A stretch of 64,000 nucleotides of DNA from Algihabitans sp965233705. Lineage in GTDB: Bacteria; Pseudomonadota; Alphaproteobacteria; Kiloniellales; DSM-21159. Below, in pieces: positions 51,805 through 60,646 of the stretch (position 1 is the stretch's first letter; every line of letters starts with the position of its first letter). The stretch lies in NCBI GenBank assembly GCA_965233705.1, contig CBDDTF010000001.1, positions 186,001 through 250,000 of the forward strand, written 5' to 3'. The translations under genes and the position numbers were made by a program. Under the pieces are notes generated by a model that saw nothing but the letters and a program-made list of their open reading frames with translations, was not told the origin of the DNA and did not search any database.

Positions 51805-52895
51805 GACCCGCCCTCGGGCGCGAGCGCGGCGCGCATTACGCCGCGCAGGGTGCCGAGCACCACGGCGCCGTCGCCGGCCGCCACGATGCTGGTGGCGGCC
51901 ACCGGCTCGGCCCGCTCCTGCCGGTCGAACCGCGTGTCGCCGGCGCCGCCGACGAAGAGATCGCCGTCCTGGCCGACCAGGACGAGGCGCCCGTCGGCCA
52001 GCCGCGCGCCGTCGCTGATCGCGGCCCGGGTCGGCAGCTCCAGCGGCGTCCAGCTCCGCCCGCCGTCGCGGCTGCGGAAGGCCTGTCCGCGCAGGCCGTA
52101 GACCACGACCTCGCCGCCGGCCCCGCCGACCAGGCCGAAGTAGCTGCCTTCGTAGGGCGCCGGCAGAGCGCGGAAGGCGGCGCTGCCCGGCGCCGCACGG
52201 AGCAACAGCCCCTGTTCGCCGGCCATCATCAGGCCCCCGCCCACGGCCGCGATGCCGTAGAGATGCATGCCCCTGGGGTTGTCGACCTTCGCCTGCCAGG
52301 CCGACCAGGTGCGGCCGCCGTCGTCGGTGCGGAACGCCAGGTTGTAGGCGCCGACCACATAGCCGCGCTGGGGGCTGGCGAAGTGCAGGTCGAGGAAGGG
52401 CTTGTCGGGCCCGTCACTCACCAGGTAGCGCGCCTCGCGCAGCGCCAGCTCGGCGTCCGGCGCGTCGCGGGCGGCCCGCGCCTCGGCCGCCTCCAGGGCC
52501 AACGCCGCCGCGCGCCGCCCGTCCAACTGCAGCGTCCAGCTCTCGCCGGCGTCGTCGCTGCGCAGGACCACGCCGAAGTGGCCGACCGCCCAGCCGGTCT
52601 CGGGAGAGACGAACTCGACCGCCGTGAGGTCGGCCGAAACCGGCACCCTCGCCTGGCGCCAACTGCGGCCCGCGTCGTCGGACAGCAGCACGATGCCCCG
52701 CTCCCCGACGGCGACCAGACGCTCCCCCGCGGCGGCGACGGAGAAGATCGCGGCGCGGCCGGCCGCCTCGACCTGCGCCGCCGGGGTGGTCAGCACGGCG
52801 TAGGCGGCGGCCGGCGGCGGCGGCGCCGGCGCCGCGGCGACCGCGAGCGACGACAGCGCCACCAGGCCGCAGAGTCTGGCCAGGCGCCGGATCAT
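51801..52895 (-). CDS. Exported YCF48/BNR-repeat beta-propeller protein
   Basis: The 364-residue protein has a signal peptide (RRLARLCGLVALSSLAVAAAPA) and repeated segments such as SDDAGRSW, SDDAGESWT, TDDGGRTWS and SRDGGRSW, the Asp-box repeats of a seven-bladed propeller as in YCF48/photosystem II assembly factor-like proteins. It is probably periplasmic. The start overlaps the DUF1329 stop by 4 nt. In hydrocarbon and steroid degraders such proteins accompany RND, DUF1329 and DUF1302 genes; the molecular role is unknown. Confidence 0.85.
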   Translation of the reverse strand: MIRRLARLCGLVALSSLAVAAAPAPPPPAAAYAVLTTPAAQVEAAGRAAIFSVAAAGERLVAVGERGIVLLSDDAGRSWRQARVPVSADLTAVEFVSPETGWAVGHFGVVLRSDDAGESWTLQLDGRRAAALALEAAEARAARDAPDAELALREARYLVSDGPDKPFLDLHFASPQRGYVVGAYNLAFRTDDGGRTWSAWQAKVDNPRGMHLYGIAAVGGGLMMAGEQGLLLRAAPGSAAFRALPAPYEGSYFGLVGGAGGEVVVYGLRGQAFRSRDGGRSWTPLELPTRAAISDGARLADGRLVLVGQDGDLFVGGAGDTRFDRQERAEPVAATSIVAAGDGAVVLGTLRGVMRAALAPEGGS

Positions 52896-54265
52896 CGGGC
52901 CCCCAGGTTGGCGAGCTGGCCGGGGCTGAAGAAGCTTTCCGGCAGCCGGTCGATCGGCTGGTACTGGATCGACTGCCCGTTGGTTGCGGCGTTGTAGAAG
53001 TAGGCGCCGGTCTGCAGGTTGTAGGTTCCCCAGTTGACCTGGGTGATCAGGGCCGGGATGTCCGGCGCCAGCAGCGTCAGGGCGTAGTTCAGGCGCCAGA
53101 TGTCGCCCTGGGCGTCCCAGCCGTCCTGCAGCAGGATCTGCCAGCTATCCTCGTCCAGGTAGTAGACCCGCCTGGGCACCACGTGGCGTTCGCCCGCGCG
53201 CAGCTTGGCCTCGACCACCCAGACGCGGTGCAGCTCCCAGCGGACATGATCGGGGTTGAGGAACTTCTCCCCCAGCAGCTCGTCGATCGGCACCAGCGCC
53301 GCGCCGTTGTTGTTGTAGGGCACGAACATCTCGCGCTTGCCGACCAGCGTCAGCTCGTGGCGGTCGAGCGGGCCCATCAGCATGAAGGCCTCGTCGAAGA
53401 AGCCGATGCCCGAGGTGACGAAGTCGGGGGTGTCGTAGGAGATGGTGGGGGCCTTGCGGACGCGGCGCTGGCCGACGAGATACTGCCACACGCCGCGCGC
53501 GTTCTCGCCCGCGTTGACCGGCTCGTGCACCAGGATGGCCTCGCCCGCCTTGGACACCGGCGCCGAGGTCTGAAGCTGGGCGACCTTGTAGTAGCCCTCG
53601 AAATCCTGCGGCGAGCCGTCCTTGAAGTAGTAGGGGCGCTGGTCGTGCTGCATCGCCTTGGTGGCCATCACGCGCACTCCGTCGCGCGTCACCACGTGGG
53701 TGATCATGGGAAAGCGCAGAGTGGTGCCTTGCCAGGCCAGGCGGTGGTTCAGAATGGCCTGGTAACCGTTCTCGACGATGGGAAAGGGGATGCCGCCGTA
53801 GGCCCCGACCACGCCCTGCTTGTCGTCGGTCAGGCGGGCGCGGGTGACGTTCCGCGCGGTGTTCTCGTAGACCCACTGCGGGGCCGCCGCCGTCCGGTGG
53901 GTCGGATAGACGTCGAGGCGGAAGCCGGGATACCTGCGCAGCAGCTCCTGCACCCCGGCCGACAGCTTGTCCTGGTACTGCGCCATGTTCTCGGCCGTGA
54001 TCGAGAACAGCGGCGCCTCCTCGGCGAAGGGGTCGGGCCGCGGATCGCCGCTCTCGTAGCCGGCGGGAACCTGCGTGTAGCCGCCCTCCCAGGCCGGGAT
54101 GGACCCCTCCGCGTTGCCGGCTCGCTCGCCGCCAAGCGGGGTCAATTCCGTCTCCAGAAGCCGGACCTTGTCCGGCTCCCCGGCCAGCGTCGGGAGCGCC
54201 GTACCGAGCGCCACGATCGCGGCGACCAGGCCGGCCGCGGCGCGCTGGATGCATGGCTGTGTCAT
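52892..54265 (-). CDS. DUF1329 family exported protein
   Basis: The 457-residue protein has a signal peptide ending near LPTLAGEP, then LTPLGGERAGNAEGSIPAWEGG, the invariant opening of DUF1329 proteins. A long LolB-like beta region follows with VRWELHRVWVVEAKLR and RRVYYLDEDSWQIL. The ATG at 54265 has GGAG seven bases upstream. It lies 23 nt after the DUF1302 gene. A periplasmic or outer-membrane lipid-carrier role is suggested for the family, without proof. Confidence 0.88.
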   Translation of the reverse strand: MTQPCIQRAAAGLVAAIVALGTALPTLAGEPDKVRLLETELTPLGGERAGNAEGSIPAWEGGYTQVPAGYESGDPRPDPFAEEAPLFSITAENMAQYQDKLSAGVQELLRRYPGFRLDVYPTHRTAAAPQWVYENTARNVTRARLTDDKQGVVGAYGGIPFPIVENGYQAILNHRLAWQGTTLRFPMITHVVTRDGVRVMATKAMQHDQRPYYFKDGSPQDFEGYYKVAQLQTSAPVSKAGEAILVHEPVNAGENARGVWQYLVGQRRVRKAPTISYDTPDFVTSGIGFFDEAFMLMGPLDRHELTLVGKREMFVPYNNNGAALVPIDELLGEKFLNPDHVRWELHRVWVVEAKLRAGERHVVPRRVYYLDEDSWQILLQDGWDAQGDIWRLNYALTLLAPDIPALITQVNWGTYNLQTGAYFYNAATNGQSIQYQPIDRLPESFFSPGQLANLGAR

Positions 54266-54288
54266 GACTCGTCTCCGGACTGCGTTGG

Positions 54289-55995
54289 TCAGAAGGCGCG
54301 CGTGAAGTTGAGCGCGATGAAGTCCCGGTCTTGCCGCGACTGGTCGAAGGACAGGGCGGCGCCGGCGGGCGTCGGCACGGCCTCCAGGTACTGGCCGCTG
54401 TCGCCGAAATAGCGGACGTAGTTGAGCCCGAACTGCCAGCGGCCGAGATAGGTGCCCTCCAGGCCGATGCTGAAATCGCCGGCCTGCGCGGCGCCGCCGT
54501 TGAAATTGGCCACGGCGGAGGAGCGCCCGAGAAAGTTGTAGCCGAGGCCGATCGGCACCTCGAGGTCGAGGCCCGGCAGGACTTGGAAGTAGGCCGGCGT
54601 GAAGATCATCCGCAAAGCGCCGGCGGTGCGGGTGGTGTTGGGGTCCAGCGCCGCGCTGTTCTCGGTCGTCGACAGGCGGGTGTTGAAGCCCACCTCGCCC
54701 ACCACCGAGCCGCCGTCCCACAGCGCAGAGGGCGACAGCAGATAGATCCCCGACAGGTTCAGGTGGCCGGTCGTGCCCACGGCGTAGAGCGGGGTCTCGT
54801 CGTTGTCGCCCGCGCCCGTCCCCAGACCGCCCGGCCCGGGATTGGCTTGCGGCCTGCTGTTGAGCGGCGCGTTGAACCGCACCGAGGCCTCGCCGGCGAC
54901 GTTGAGCGGCCCGAAGGAGGTGGTGGCGCTGGCCCCGAGGGTGGTGATGTCCTCGGCATAGGCCCAGCGGAAGCTGGTCGGGGCGGTGGTCGGCCCGGCC
55001 GGCACGAAGCTCTCGGTGTACATGCCCGACGGCGTCTTGGCGTGGTAGCGCGCGCCGTAGAAGCCGAACTGCCAGTCACCGTCGCCGGGGCTCCACCGGG
55101 CCTGCAGGCCGAACTGGCCGAGCCCGTCCGGCTCCAGGTCGCCGCTGTGCTCGAGGCGCGGCCCGCCGGGGGCGATGATGAAGCTCTCCGCGCCCGCGCC
55201 GACGAAGTCCAGGTTGCTGAAGTAGCTCCCGACGGCCGGAATCCGCGTCTCGTGCCAGAGCACCTGGGCATAGCCGCCCAGCGACAGCTCCGGCGTCACC
55301 TGCAGACTGGCCGACACCTGCTCGACGGGGCGCAGCACGTCCTTGAACTGGGTGCTGGGGTTGGCCAGCATCTTCGCCTGGTCGATCGGCCCCTGAGCGA
55401 CCGCGATGCCGTTGTCGCCGAAGAAGACCGTCTCGCCGTAGACCAGGGCATGGCGTCCGGCGCGCAGCGTGACCGGCATCTCGCCGATGTCGAACTTGAC
55501 CCAGCCGAAGGCGTCGAGCAGCTCGATGTTGCGGCCGTGCTGGCGCCGCGTCTCGTCGGGAAAGTCGTCGAGGCGGTCACCGCTGCCCAACCGGTTGCTG
55601 GTGGCCGGCGAGTCGTGATCCCCGTCCTTGTTGTAGACGTCGTCGTACCAGGCGTTGACGCTGACCCGCAGCCCCTTGTCCCAGGTGCTCAGCTCCAGCT
55701 CGCTCAGCCAGTCGACGCGCCGCGAGATGAACCCCTTGTCGAAGTTGCGGTCGCCGTCGTCCTGGTTGGCGCCGTAGTCGATGCCGTTGCCGCCGACGGC
55801 GGCGCCGGTCAGGCGGTCGGAAGGGTCCTCAAGGCGCCAGGCGGTGGAGACCTCGACGGTGTTGTCCCATCGCAAGCGGATGTCGGGGTCGCCGAGATCG
55901 ATCTCGGCGGCGCGGAGGGCCGGCGCGCCCAGAGTCAGTGCGACAACCCACGCACAGCTCCAGAGCACAGGCAGCCCGGCGGCTCGTGCTGACAT
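54289..55995 (-). CDS. DUF1302 family outer-membrane protein
   Basis: The 568-residue protein has an N-terminal signal peptide (LWSCAWVVALTLGAPALRA). Alternating-residue beta strands run throughout, and it ends in an aromatic-terminated strand (FIALNFTRAF), as expected for an outer-membrane beta barrel. LRWDNTVEVSTAWRL and AGRHALVYGETVFFGDNGIAVAQ are DUF1302-like. GGGAGGAAACC precedes the ATG. It opens the DUF1302-DUF1329-YCF48 sub-operon and may be the entry pore or a partner for the hydrophobic substrate. Confidence 0.87.
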   Translation of the reverse strand: MSARAAGLPVLWSCAWVVALTLGAPALRAAEIDLGDPDIRLRWDNTVEVSTAWRLEDPSDRLTGAAVGGNGIDYGANQDDGDRNFDKGFISRRVDWLSELELSTWDKGLRVSVNAWYDDVYNKDGDHDSPATSNRLGSGDRLDDFPDETRRQHGRNIELLDAFGWVKFDIGEMPVTLRAGRHALVYGETVFFGDNGIAVAQGPIDQAKMLANPSTQFKDVLRPVEQVSASLQVTPELSLGGYAQVLWHETRIPAVGSYFSNLDFVGAGAESFIIAPGGPRLEHSGDLEPDGLGQFGLQARWSPGDGDWQFGFYGARYHAKTPSGMYTESFVPAGPTTAPTSFRWAYAEDITTLGASATTSFGPLNVAGEASVRFNAPLNSRPQANPGPGGLGTGAGDNDETPLYAVGTTGHLNLSGIYLLSPSALWDGGSVVGEVGFNTRLSTTENSAALDPNTTRTAGALRMIFTPAYFQVLPGLDLEVPIGLGYNFLGRSSAVANFNGGAAQAGDFSIGLEGTYLGRWQFGLNYVRYFGDSGQYLEAVPTPAGAALSFDQSRQDRDFIALNFTRAF

Positions 55996-56157
55996 GGTTT
56001 CCTCCCGTTGTTCACGTCGTTTTTTCTTTCTTCTTTTGCGCGACCCGCCCGGCCTCTCTTGCGGAGGTCCGTTCGGCGGGCCGGGTCGCGGCGCCGCCCC
56101 GTCCAGGCGGTCCGCGGTGTCCTGCGGTCTCCGTCGCCGGCCGGCGCCGGCGCGCCG

Positions 56158-56982
56158 TCACGCGGGCAGGAAGTCCCGCACCAGCCCGTAGGTCGTCTCC
56201 AGTTGCTCGACCTGGGGGATGTGCCCGCAGTCCTCGACGATCTCGACGCGGGCGCCGGCAATGCCCTTGGCGAACTCCTCGGCGTAGTCGACCGGGACCA
56301 GGGCGTCCTGCCGCCCCCAGATCACCAGGCAGGGCACCTTGATGCGGTGCAGCCGCTTGCCGAGCCCCTGCTCCGGAAACGGCCAGAGGAACTTCGCGGT
56401 GCAGCCGAGGGTCCAGACCGCCTGGGCGACATGGGCCGGGATCTGCTCGGGCGCCTCGGGCAGCGCGAACATCCGCTGCGCCTCGGGACGGCTGGGGTCC
56501 TTGAACAGCAGTCCGGGCACCTTTTCGGGCGGCGCGCTGTAGAGGTCCGCCGTCATGATCGGCAGGTCGTCCCGCCACAGCCCGACCGGGTCGAGGCAGA
56601 CCAGGTGACTGAAGAGCTCGGGGTAGTGCGCGGCCAGATCGCAGGCCACCATGCCGCCCATGGACTGGCCGACGGCGACCGGCGTTTCGATCCCGAGCTT
56701 CGCCAAGCCCTCCTGGTAGAGCAGCAGCAGGTCCCAGTAGGTCTCCACCTTGTGGATGGCGTAGGGGTCGCCGGGGCTGGTGCCCGGCATTTCGGGCGCA
56801 TAGACCGTGTAGTGCGCGCTCAGGCGGTCGAGGAAGCCGTCCCAATAGAGACCGGCGGCGGGGTGGAAGTAGACCAGCGGCGGTCCGCTGCCGGCCACCT
56901 TGACCCTGAGGTCGATCTGCTGGTCCCAGACCTTGACGGTCTCCTCGCGGTCGGGACCGCTGTTGCCATGCGAGGGTGTCAT
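56158..56982 (-). CDS. Alpha/beta-hydrolase, meta-cleavage product hydrolase-like
   Basis: The 274-residue protein has the nucleophile elbow GQSMGG, the acid in IWGRQDALVP and the His in DCGHIPQVEQ. It also has the oxyanion-type segment YFHPAAGL in place of the usual HGXG. Context suggests hydrolysis of a carbon-carbon or ester bond in a ring-cleavage product, as for BphD/HsaD/DmpD. The sequence is not close enough to name one. It is 74 nt after the luciferase-like gene. Confidence 0.78.
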   Translation of the reverse strand: MTPSHGNSGPDREETVKVWDQQIDLRVKVAGSGPPLVYFHPAAGLYWDGFLDRLSAHYTVYAPEMPGTSPGDPYAIHKVETYWDLLLLYQEGLAKLGIETPVAVGQSMGGMVACDLAAHYPELFSHLVCLDPVGLWRDDLPIMTADLYSAPPEKVPGLLFKDPSRPEAQRMFALPEAPEQIPAHVAQAVWTLGCTAKFLWPFPEQGLGKRLHRIKVPCLVIWGRQDALVPVDYAEEFAKGIAGARVEIVEDCGHIPQVEQLETTYGLVRDFLPA

Positions 56983-57056
56983 CTCTGTCGTCGTCTCCTT
57001 GATCCGATGGGCCGGGATCCGGTCGCAGCCGGCCGCTGCGGGCCGTGACGGCCGCG

Positions 57057-58277
57057 TCACGCGGCCAGGCCGCGGGGCCACCAGCGGTGCTCCCACCCCT
57101 CGTCGGCCCAGACCTGCTTGAGGTCGGGCAGCACCTTCTCGGCCAGCAGGGAGATGTTCTTCTTGGTCAGCTCGTGCGGCATGGAGCCGTGCTGGACCAT
57201 CAGCACCAGGTTGCCGATGCGGAAGTTCCTGACCAGCTCGACGAGCTGGTCGCGCACCGTCTCCGGCCCGCCGACGATGCAGCACTGGGCGTCGACCAGC
57301 TCCTGGTACTTGGCGTGGCGCATCTTGGTGACCAGGCCGAAATCGCCCGGGTCGCGGGCGATGAACTCGACGCCCTTGATGTCGATGTAGCCGGGCAGGC
57401 CGAGGCTCTGCATGGGGATGCTGCCCAGGCCGTTGCGGAAGGCCTGCTCGACGTGGGGGCCGTAGTCGCGGTGGGCCTCCGCGTCGGTCTCGCCGACCGC
57501 GACGCACTGCACGAAGGCGAGGCGGTAGGGATTGCGGTCCCGGCCCCGCTCCTCGGCCATGTCCCAGAAGCGGTCGAAGATGCGCTGGCCGGTCAGCTTC
57601 GGGCCGAACCAGCTCAGGTAGAGGAAGACATCATCGTCATCGAGGATGCGCCGGAAGGTGTTGGGGTTGCCGATCGCCGGCGACCAGACCGGCGGGCGCT
57701 GCTGCACCGGCCGCGGCCAGATGTTCACGTAGGGGTGTTTGTTGAACCGGCCGTTGAAGGCGAAGACCTCCTCCGCCGCCCAGGCCTTCTCGATCAGCGC
57801 GCGGTTCTCGGCATAGCGCGCGCGGGTCTCGATCGGCGGGATGCCGGCGTTCTGGTTGGCGTCGAAGCTGAGGGCCACCGGAAAGCCGGCGATCAGGCGC
57901 CCGCCGCTGATCTGGTCGAGCACGGCGTACTCCTCGGCCAGGCGCAGCGCCTCGCGCGACTTGCCGAGCGAGCGGCCGACGTTGCACAGCGCGACGTCCA
58001 GCCCTTCCTTCTGGGTGGCGTAGGCCAGGGCCGCCATCTGCAGGTTGGGGTTGGGCAGGATGTCGTAGGCGGCCTGCCCGTGCTCGGTCGTCCCGATCCC
58101 GTCGAAGCCGGCCCGGGCCGCGTGCAGCATCTCGTCGATGTAGGCGACGTGATAGCCATGCATCTCCCTGGCCTCGACCAGCTCGTGGTAGGGCGTGTTG
58201 ACCACGGAGTCGTAGCGGTCGGCGAAGTCGGGGGGCAGGTCCCGATAGGGGTTCTGCTGAAAGGAAATTACCTTCAC
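57057..58277 (-). CDS. Luciferase-like flavin monooxygenase (bacterial LLM superfamily)
   Basis: The 406-residue protein has the TIM-barrel LLM pattern: TEHGQAAYDILPNPNLQMAA, VALCNVGRSLGKSREALRLAEEYAVLDQISGGRL and AGFPVALSFD. FMNH2-dependent members hydroxylate substrates or perform Baeyer-Villiger oxidation. A flavin reductase gene is 59 nt upstream, making a two-component system likely. The GTG at 58277 has AGGGAG seven bases upstream. An F420-dependent role is less likely outside actinobacteria. Confidence 0.85.
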   Translation of the reverse strand: MKVISFQQNPYRDLPPDFADRYDSVVNTPYHELVEAREMHGYHVAYIDEMLHAARAGFDGIGTTEHGQAAYDILPNPNLQMAALAYATQKEGLDVALCNVGRSLGKSREALRLAEEYAVLDQISGGRLIAGFPVALSFDANQNAGIPPIETRARYAENRALIEKAWAAEEVFAFNGRFNKHPYVNIWPRPVQQRPPVWSPAIGNPNTFRRILDDDDVFLYLSWFGPKLTGQRIFDRFWDMAEERGRDRNPYRLAFVQCVAVGETDAEAHRDYGPHVEQAFRNGLGSIPMQSLGLPGYIDIKGVEFIARDPGDFGLVTKMRHAKYQELVDAQCCIVGGPETVRDQLVELVRNFRIGNLVLMVQHGSMPHELTKKNISLLAEKVLPDLKQVWADEGWEHRWWPRGLAA

Positions 58278-58336
58278 GTCTCCACTCCCTTTGGCGGCGC
58301 GGTTCTTGTCGTTGGTCGGCCCGGCGGTGCCGGGCT

Positions 58337-58849
58337 TCAGGCGGCGGCACCGCGCAGACGCGCCGCCGTGGCATAGCCGCCGTCGAGGTAGAGCAGCGGG
58401 TCGGCCTTGCCGGACAGGCGGATCTCCCGGGCCTCGCCGACGAAGATCGAGTGACTGCCGTAGTCGAAGCGTCCGGCCGTGCGGCACAGCAGGCTGGCGA
58501 CGCCGTCGCGCAGACGCGGCGCCCCGGGCCCCGCGGTTTCCCAGTCCCCGAGGCCGAAGCGCGCCTCGCCCTTCAGGCGCCCGCCGCAGGCCGAGGAGAG
58601 CTCGGCCTGCTCGGCGCTGAGGATGTTGACGCAGAACTCGGGCGCGGCGGCGAGCACGCCATGGAAGGGCGCGGCGCGGTTGACGCAGACCAGCAGCGAC
58701 GGCGGGTCCATCGACAGCGAGGTCACGGAGGTAGCGGACATCGCGTGACAGGTCTCACCGCTGCGTGCGGCGACGACGCAGACGGTGCCGGCCAGGCGCC
58801 GCATCGCCGCCTTCATCGCCGATTGGAGGTCCTCGAGCTCGGTCGCCAT
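58337..58849 (-). CDS. Flavin reductase (HpaC/HsaB-like)
   Basis: The 170-residue protein has the split-barrel flavin reductase pattern: RRLAGTVCVVAA, MSATSVTSLSMDPPSLLVCVNR, FCVNILSAEQAELSSA and a C-terminal GSHSIFVGEAREI. It reduces FMN or FAD with NAD(P)H for separate monooxygenases. It is the only such gene in the island. It could therefore supply both the luciferase-like enzyme and the HsaA-like hydroxylase. Confidence 0.88.
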   Translation of the reverse strand: MATELEDLQSAMKAAMRRLAGTVCVVAARSGETCHAMSATSVTSLSMDPPSLLVCVNRAAPFHGVLAAAPEFCVNILSAEQAELSSACGGRLKGEARFGLGDWETAGPGAPRLRDGVASLLCRTAGRFDYGSHSIFVGEAREIRLSGKADPLLYLDGGYATAARLRGAAA

Positions 58850-58874
58850 TTGCTTGCTCCTTTGCCTCGGCGGC

Positions 58875-59489
58875 TCAACAGGCGGACGCGGTGACGGGGA
58901 GCGCGCCGGCCAGGTGCTCCTCGAGCAGGAAGAGCCGGTCGTTGCCCCACCACATGAGGTCGCCGAGAAGCATGGTGGGAACGCCGAAAACGCCGCGGTC
59001 GATGGCTTGCGCGCAGCTCTCCTCGTAGGCCGCGGTGGCCGCGCCCGACGCCAGGAAGTCCGCGAATTCCTGCGGGTCCCAGCCCATCTCCACGGCCAGC
59101 GCGCGCAGCAGCGCGGGATCGTCCGGCGCGCCGCTCTCGCCCCAGGTCCTGGCGAAGGCGCGCGCGACGTAGTCGGCCTGCTGCGCCCTGGAGCGGGCGA
59201 AGAAGAGCCCCCTGTTCAGGCCGGCGGTGTTGACGTTGCCGATGAAGCCCAGCGGCACCCCGTAGCGGTCGGCCCAACGCTTCAGGTCGCTGACCAGGTA
59301 GCGCAGCTTGACCGGCAGCTCGCGGTTGGACGGCCCGGTGTTGCCGATCGCCCGCTTGAGCCGGCCCAGGTCGACCGGGTGGTAGGCGATGCGGCAGCCA
59401 TAGAGCGCGGGCAACCGCGCCAGGCGGCAATGGGCCAGGTAGGCGAAGGGACTCATGAAGTCGAAGTAGAAGTCGACGGTCTGCGTCAT
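58875..59489 (-). CDS. nahD: 2-hydroxychromene-2-carboxylate isomerase (NahD)
   Basis: The 204-residue DsbA-like glutathione-dependent enzyme matches NahD closely: VDFYFDFMSPFAYLAHCRL, RAIGNTGPSNRELPVKLRYL, RGVFGVPTMLLGDLMWWGND. The Ser in FMSPF is the expected glutathione-activating residue. It interconverts 2-hydroxychromene-2-carboxylate and trans-o-hydroxybenzylidenepyruvate, the substrate of the NahE-type aldolase at 46693. It is 10 nt after ligB, which suggests that the LigAB product is the chromene. Confidence 0.9.
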   Translation of the reverse strand: MTQTVDFYFDFMSPFAYLAHCRLARLPALYGCRIAYHPVDLGRLKRAIGNTGPSNRELPVKLRYLVSDLKRWADRYGVPLGFIGNVNTAGLNRGLFFARSRAQQADYVARAFARTWGESGAPDDPALLRALAVEMGWDPQEFADFLASGAATAAYEESCAQAIDRGVFGVPTMLLGDLMWWGNDRLFLLEEHLAGALPVTASAC

Positions 59490-59499
59490 GGCCCCGGCC

Positions 59500-60327
59500 T
59501 CAGGCGGCCTTGAGTTCGAGATAGCCGCAGCCGCAGACCCACTCGGGCACGGCGGCGTAGGCGATCAGCTCGGCCGTCAGGCTGCCCATGGCGCCCATGG
59601 CGCAGATCCAGTTCTTGATCTCCAGGCCGCCGTTGCCGCCCTCGCGCAGGATCTCCGCGTCGCTGAGGCCGATCAGCGCCTCGGCGTCGCCCTGCATGAC
59701 CCGGGCCATGATCTCGCGGTCCCAGGCCTCGTTGACCTGGCCCATCTCGGCGGTGCCGACCCAGTGGCTGATGCCGCCGGTGCCAAAGACGGCGACCCGC
59801 TCGTCGCCCGGCCAGGAGGCCACGGCCCGCCCGATCGTCTGGCCGATGAAGTGGGCCCGGCGGCTGCCGATCACCGGCTCGATGCCGGAGTTGAGATAGA
59901 CGGGGATGGTGCGCACGCCGTTGAGCGGCGCGATGGTGTAGTGCACCGGCACGACGACCGAGTGGTCGAGCAGCAGCGTCTTGGCAACGGCCCAGTCGAC
60001 GCCCTCGTCGAAGCCGCGGCGCATGATGTGCTCGGCGAGCGCGGTGTTGTTCGCGATGGCACGGCGCTCGATCCCCAGCCAGGGCTCGGCCGGGCCCTCG
60101 ACGTCGCCGATGCCGATCATGCACTGCGGCACGCAGCGCGGCCCGTTGAGGGTGTAGTGGTCGTCGCCGATCACGACGACGCTGTCCACCTCCAGCTCGC
60201 GCAGCCGCTGGGAAATCCGCGCGAAGCCGTCCATGCAGGCGGTGCGCTTGTCCTCCGGCGGCGCCATCGGCGCGGCCGCGATCAGGGGGTCGTGGGGCAT
60301 CATGAAGCCGGCAACGATCTGAGCCAC
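59500..60327 (-). CDS. ligB: Class III extradiol dioxygenase catalytic subunit (LigB-type)
   Basis: The 275-residue LigB-superfamily enzyme carries His12 (MMPHDP), His57 (GDDHY) and Glu236 (LEIKNW) as the likely Fe(II) ligands. His122 and His188 (GTGGISHWVG) are in the positions of LigB His127 and His195. It cleaves a catecholic ring with O2. It is paired with the small LigA-like gene 55 nt upstream. The start is a GTG at 60327 with GGGAG eight bases upstream. Placement before nahD points to a dihydroxynaphthalene-like diol rather than protocatechuate. Confidence 0.9.
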   Translation of the reverse strand: MAQIVAGFMMPHDPLIAAAPMAPPEDKRTACMDGFARISQRLRELEVDSVVVIGDDHYTLNGPRCVPQCMIGIGDVEGPAEPWLGIERRAIANNTALAEHIMRRGFDEGVDWAVAKTLLLDHSVVVPVHYTIAPLNGVRTIPVYLNSGIEPVIGSRRAHFIGQTIGRAVASWPGDERVAVFGTGGISHWVGTAEMGQVNEAWDREIMARVMQGDAEALIGLSDAEILREGGNGGLEIKNWICAMGAMGSLTAELIAYAAVPEWVCGCGYLELKAA

Positions 60328-60382
60328 GGCGCTCTCTCCCTTGGGGTCTGCGTGGTCTGGCGAGGGGGTTGCGGCGTGGCGC

Positions 60383-60646
60383 TCAGGCCGCCGGCGTGTT
60401 CATGCGGCGCATGTACTCGGGCATCTCGTCCTGCCCGCGCACCGCCATCCAGGCCATCATGGTCAGCATCGGGCTGCCGCCGCGCTCGGCGATGGCGCGC
60501 ACGTCCCAGCCCTCGACCAGGCACTTTTCTTCCTCGGTGAGCTGATAGCCGGCGAGAAAGGCGTCGGGCGTCGCGGCCAGGGCCGCCTGCTTCTGGGGAT
60601 CGACGAGGAGATCCCACAAAACCTGCTCGACCGAATGGATGCTCAC
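60383..60646 (-). CDS. ligA: LigA-type small subunit of extradiol dioxygenase
   Basis: The 87-residue protein has the LigA domain pattern: VEQVLWDLLVDPQKQAALAATPDAFLAGYQLTEEE-type helices, then GWDVRAIAERGGSPMLTMMAWMAVRG. In protocatechuate 4,5-dioxygenase the alpha subunit lids the active site of the beta subunit. The GTG at 60646 has GGAGG five bases upstream. It is the first gene of the operon ligA-ligB-nahD-reductase-luciferase-hydrolase. Confidence 0.87.
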   Translation of the reverse strand: MSIHSVEQVLWDLLVDPQKQAALAATPDAFLAGYQLTEEEKCLVEGWDVRAIAERGGSPMLTMMAWMAVRGQDEMPEYMRRMNTPAA

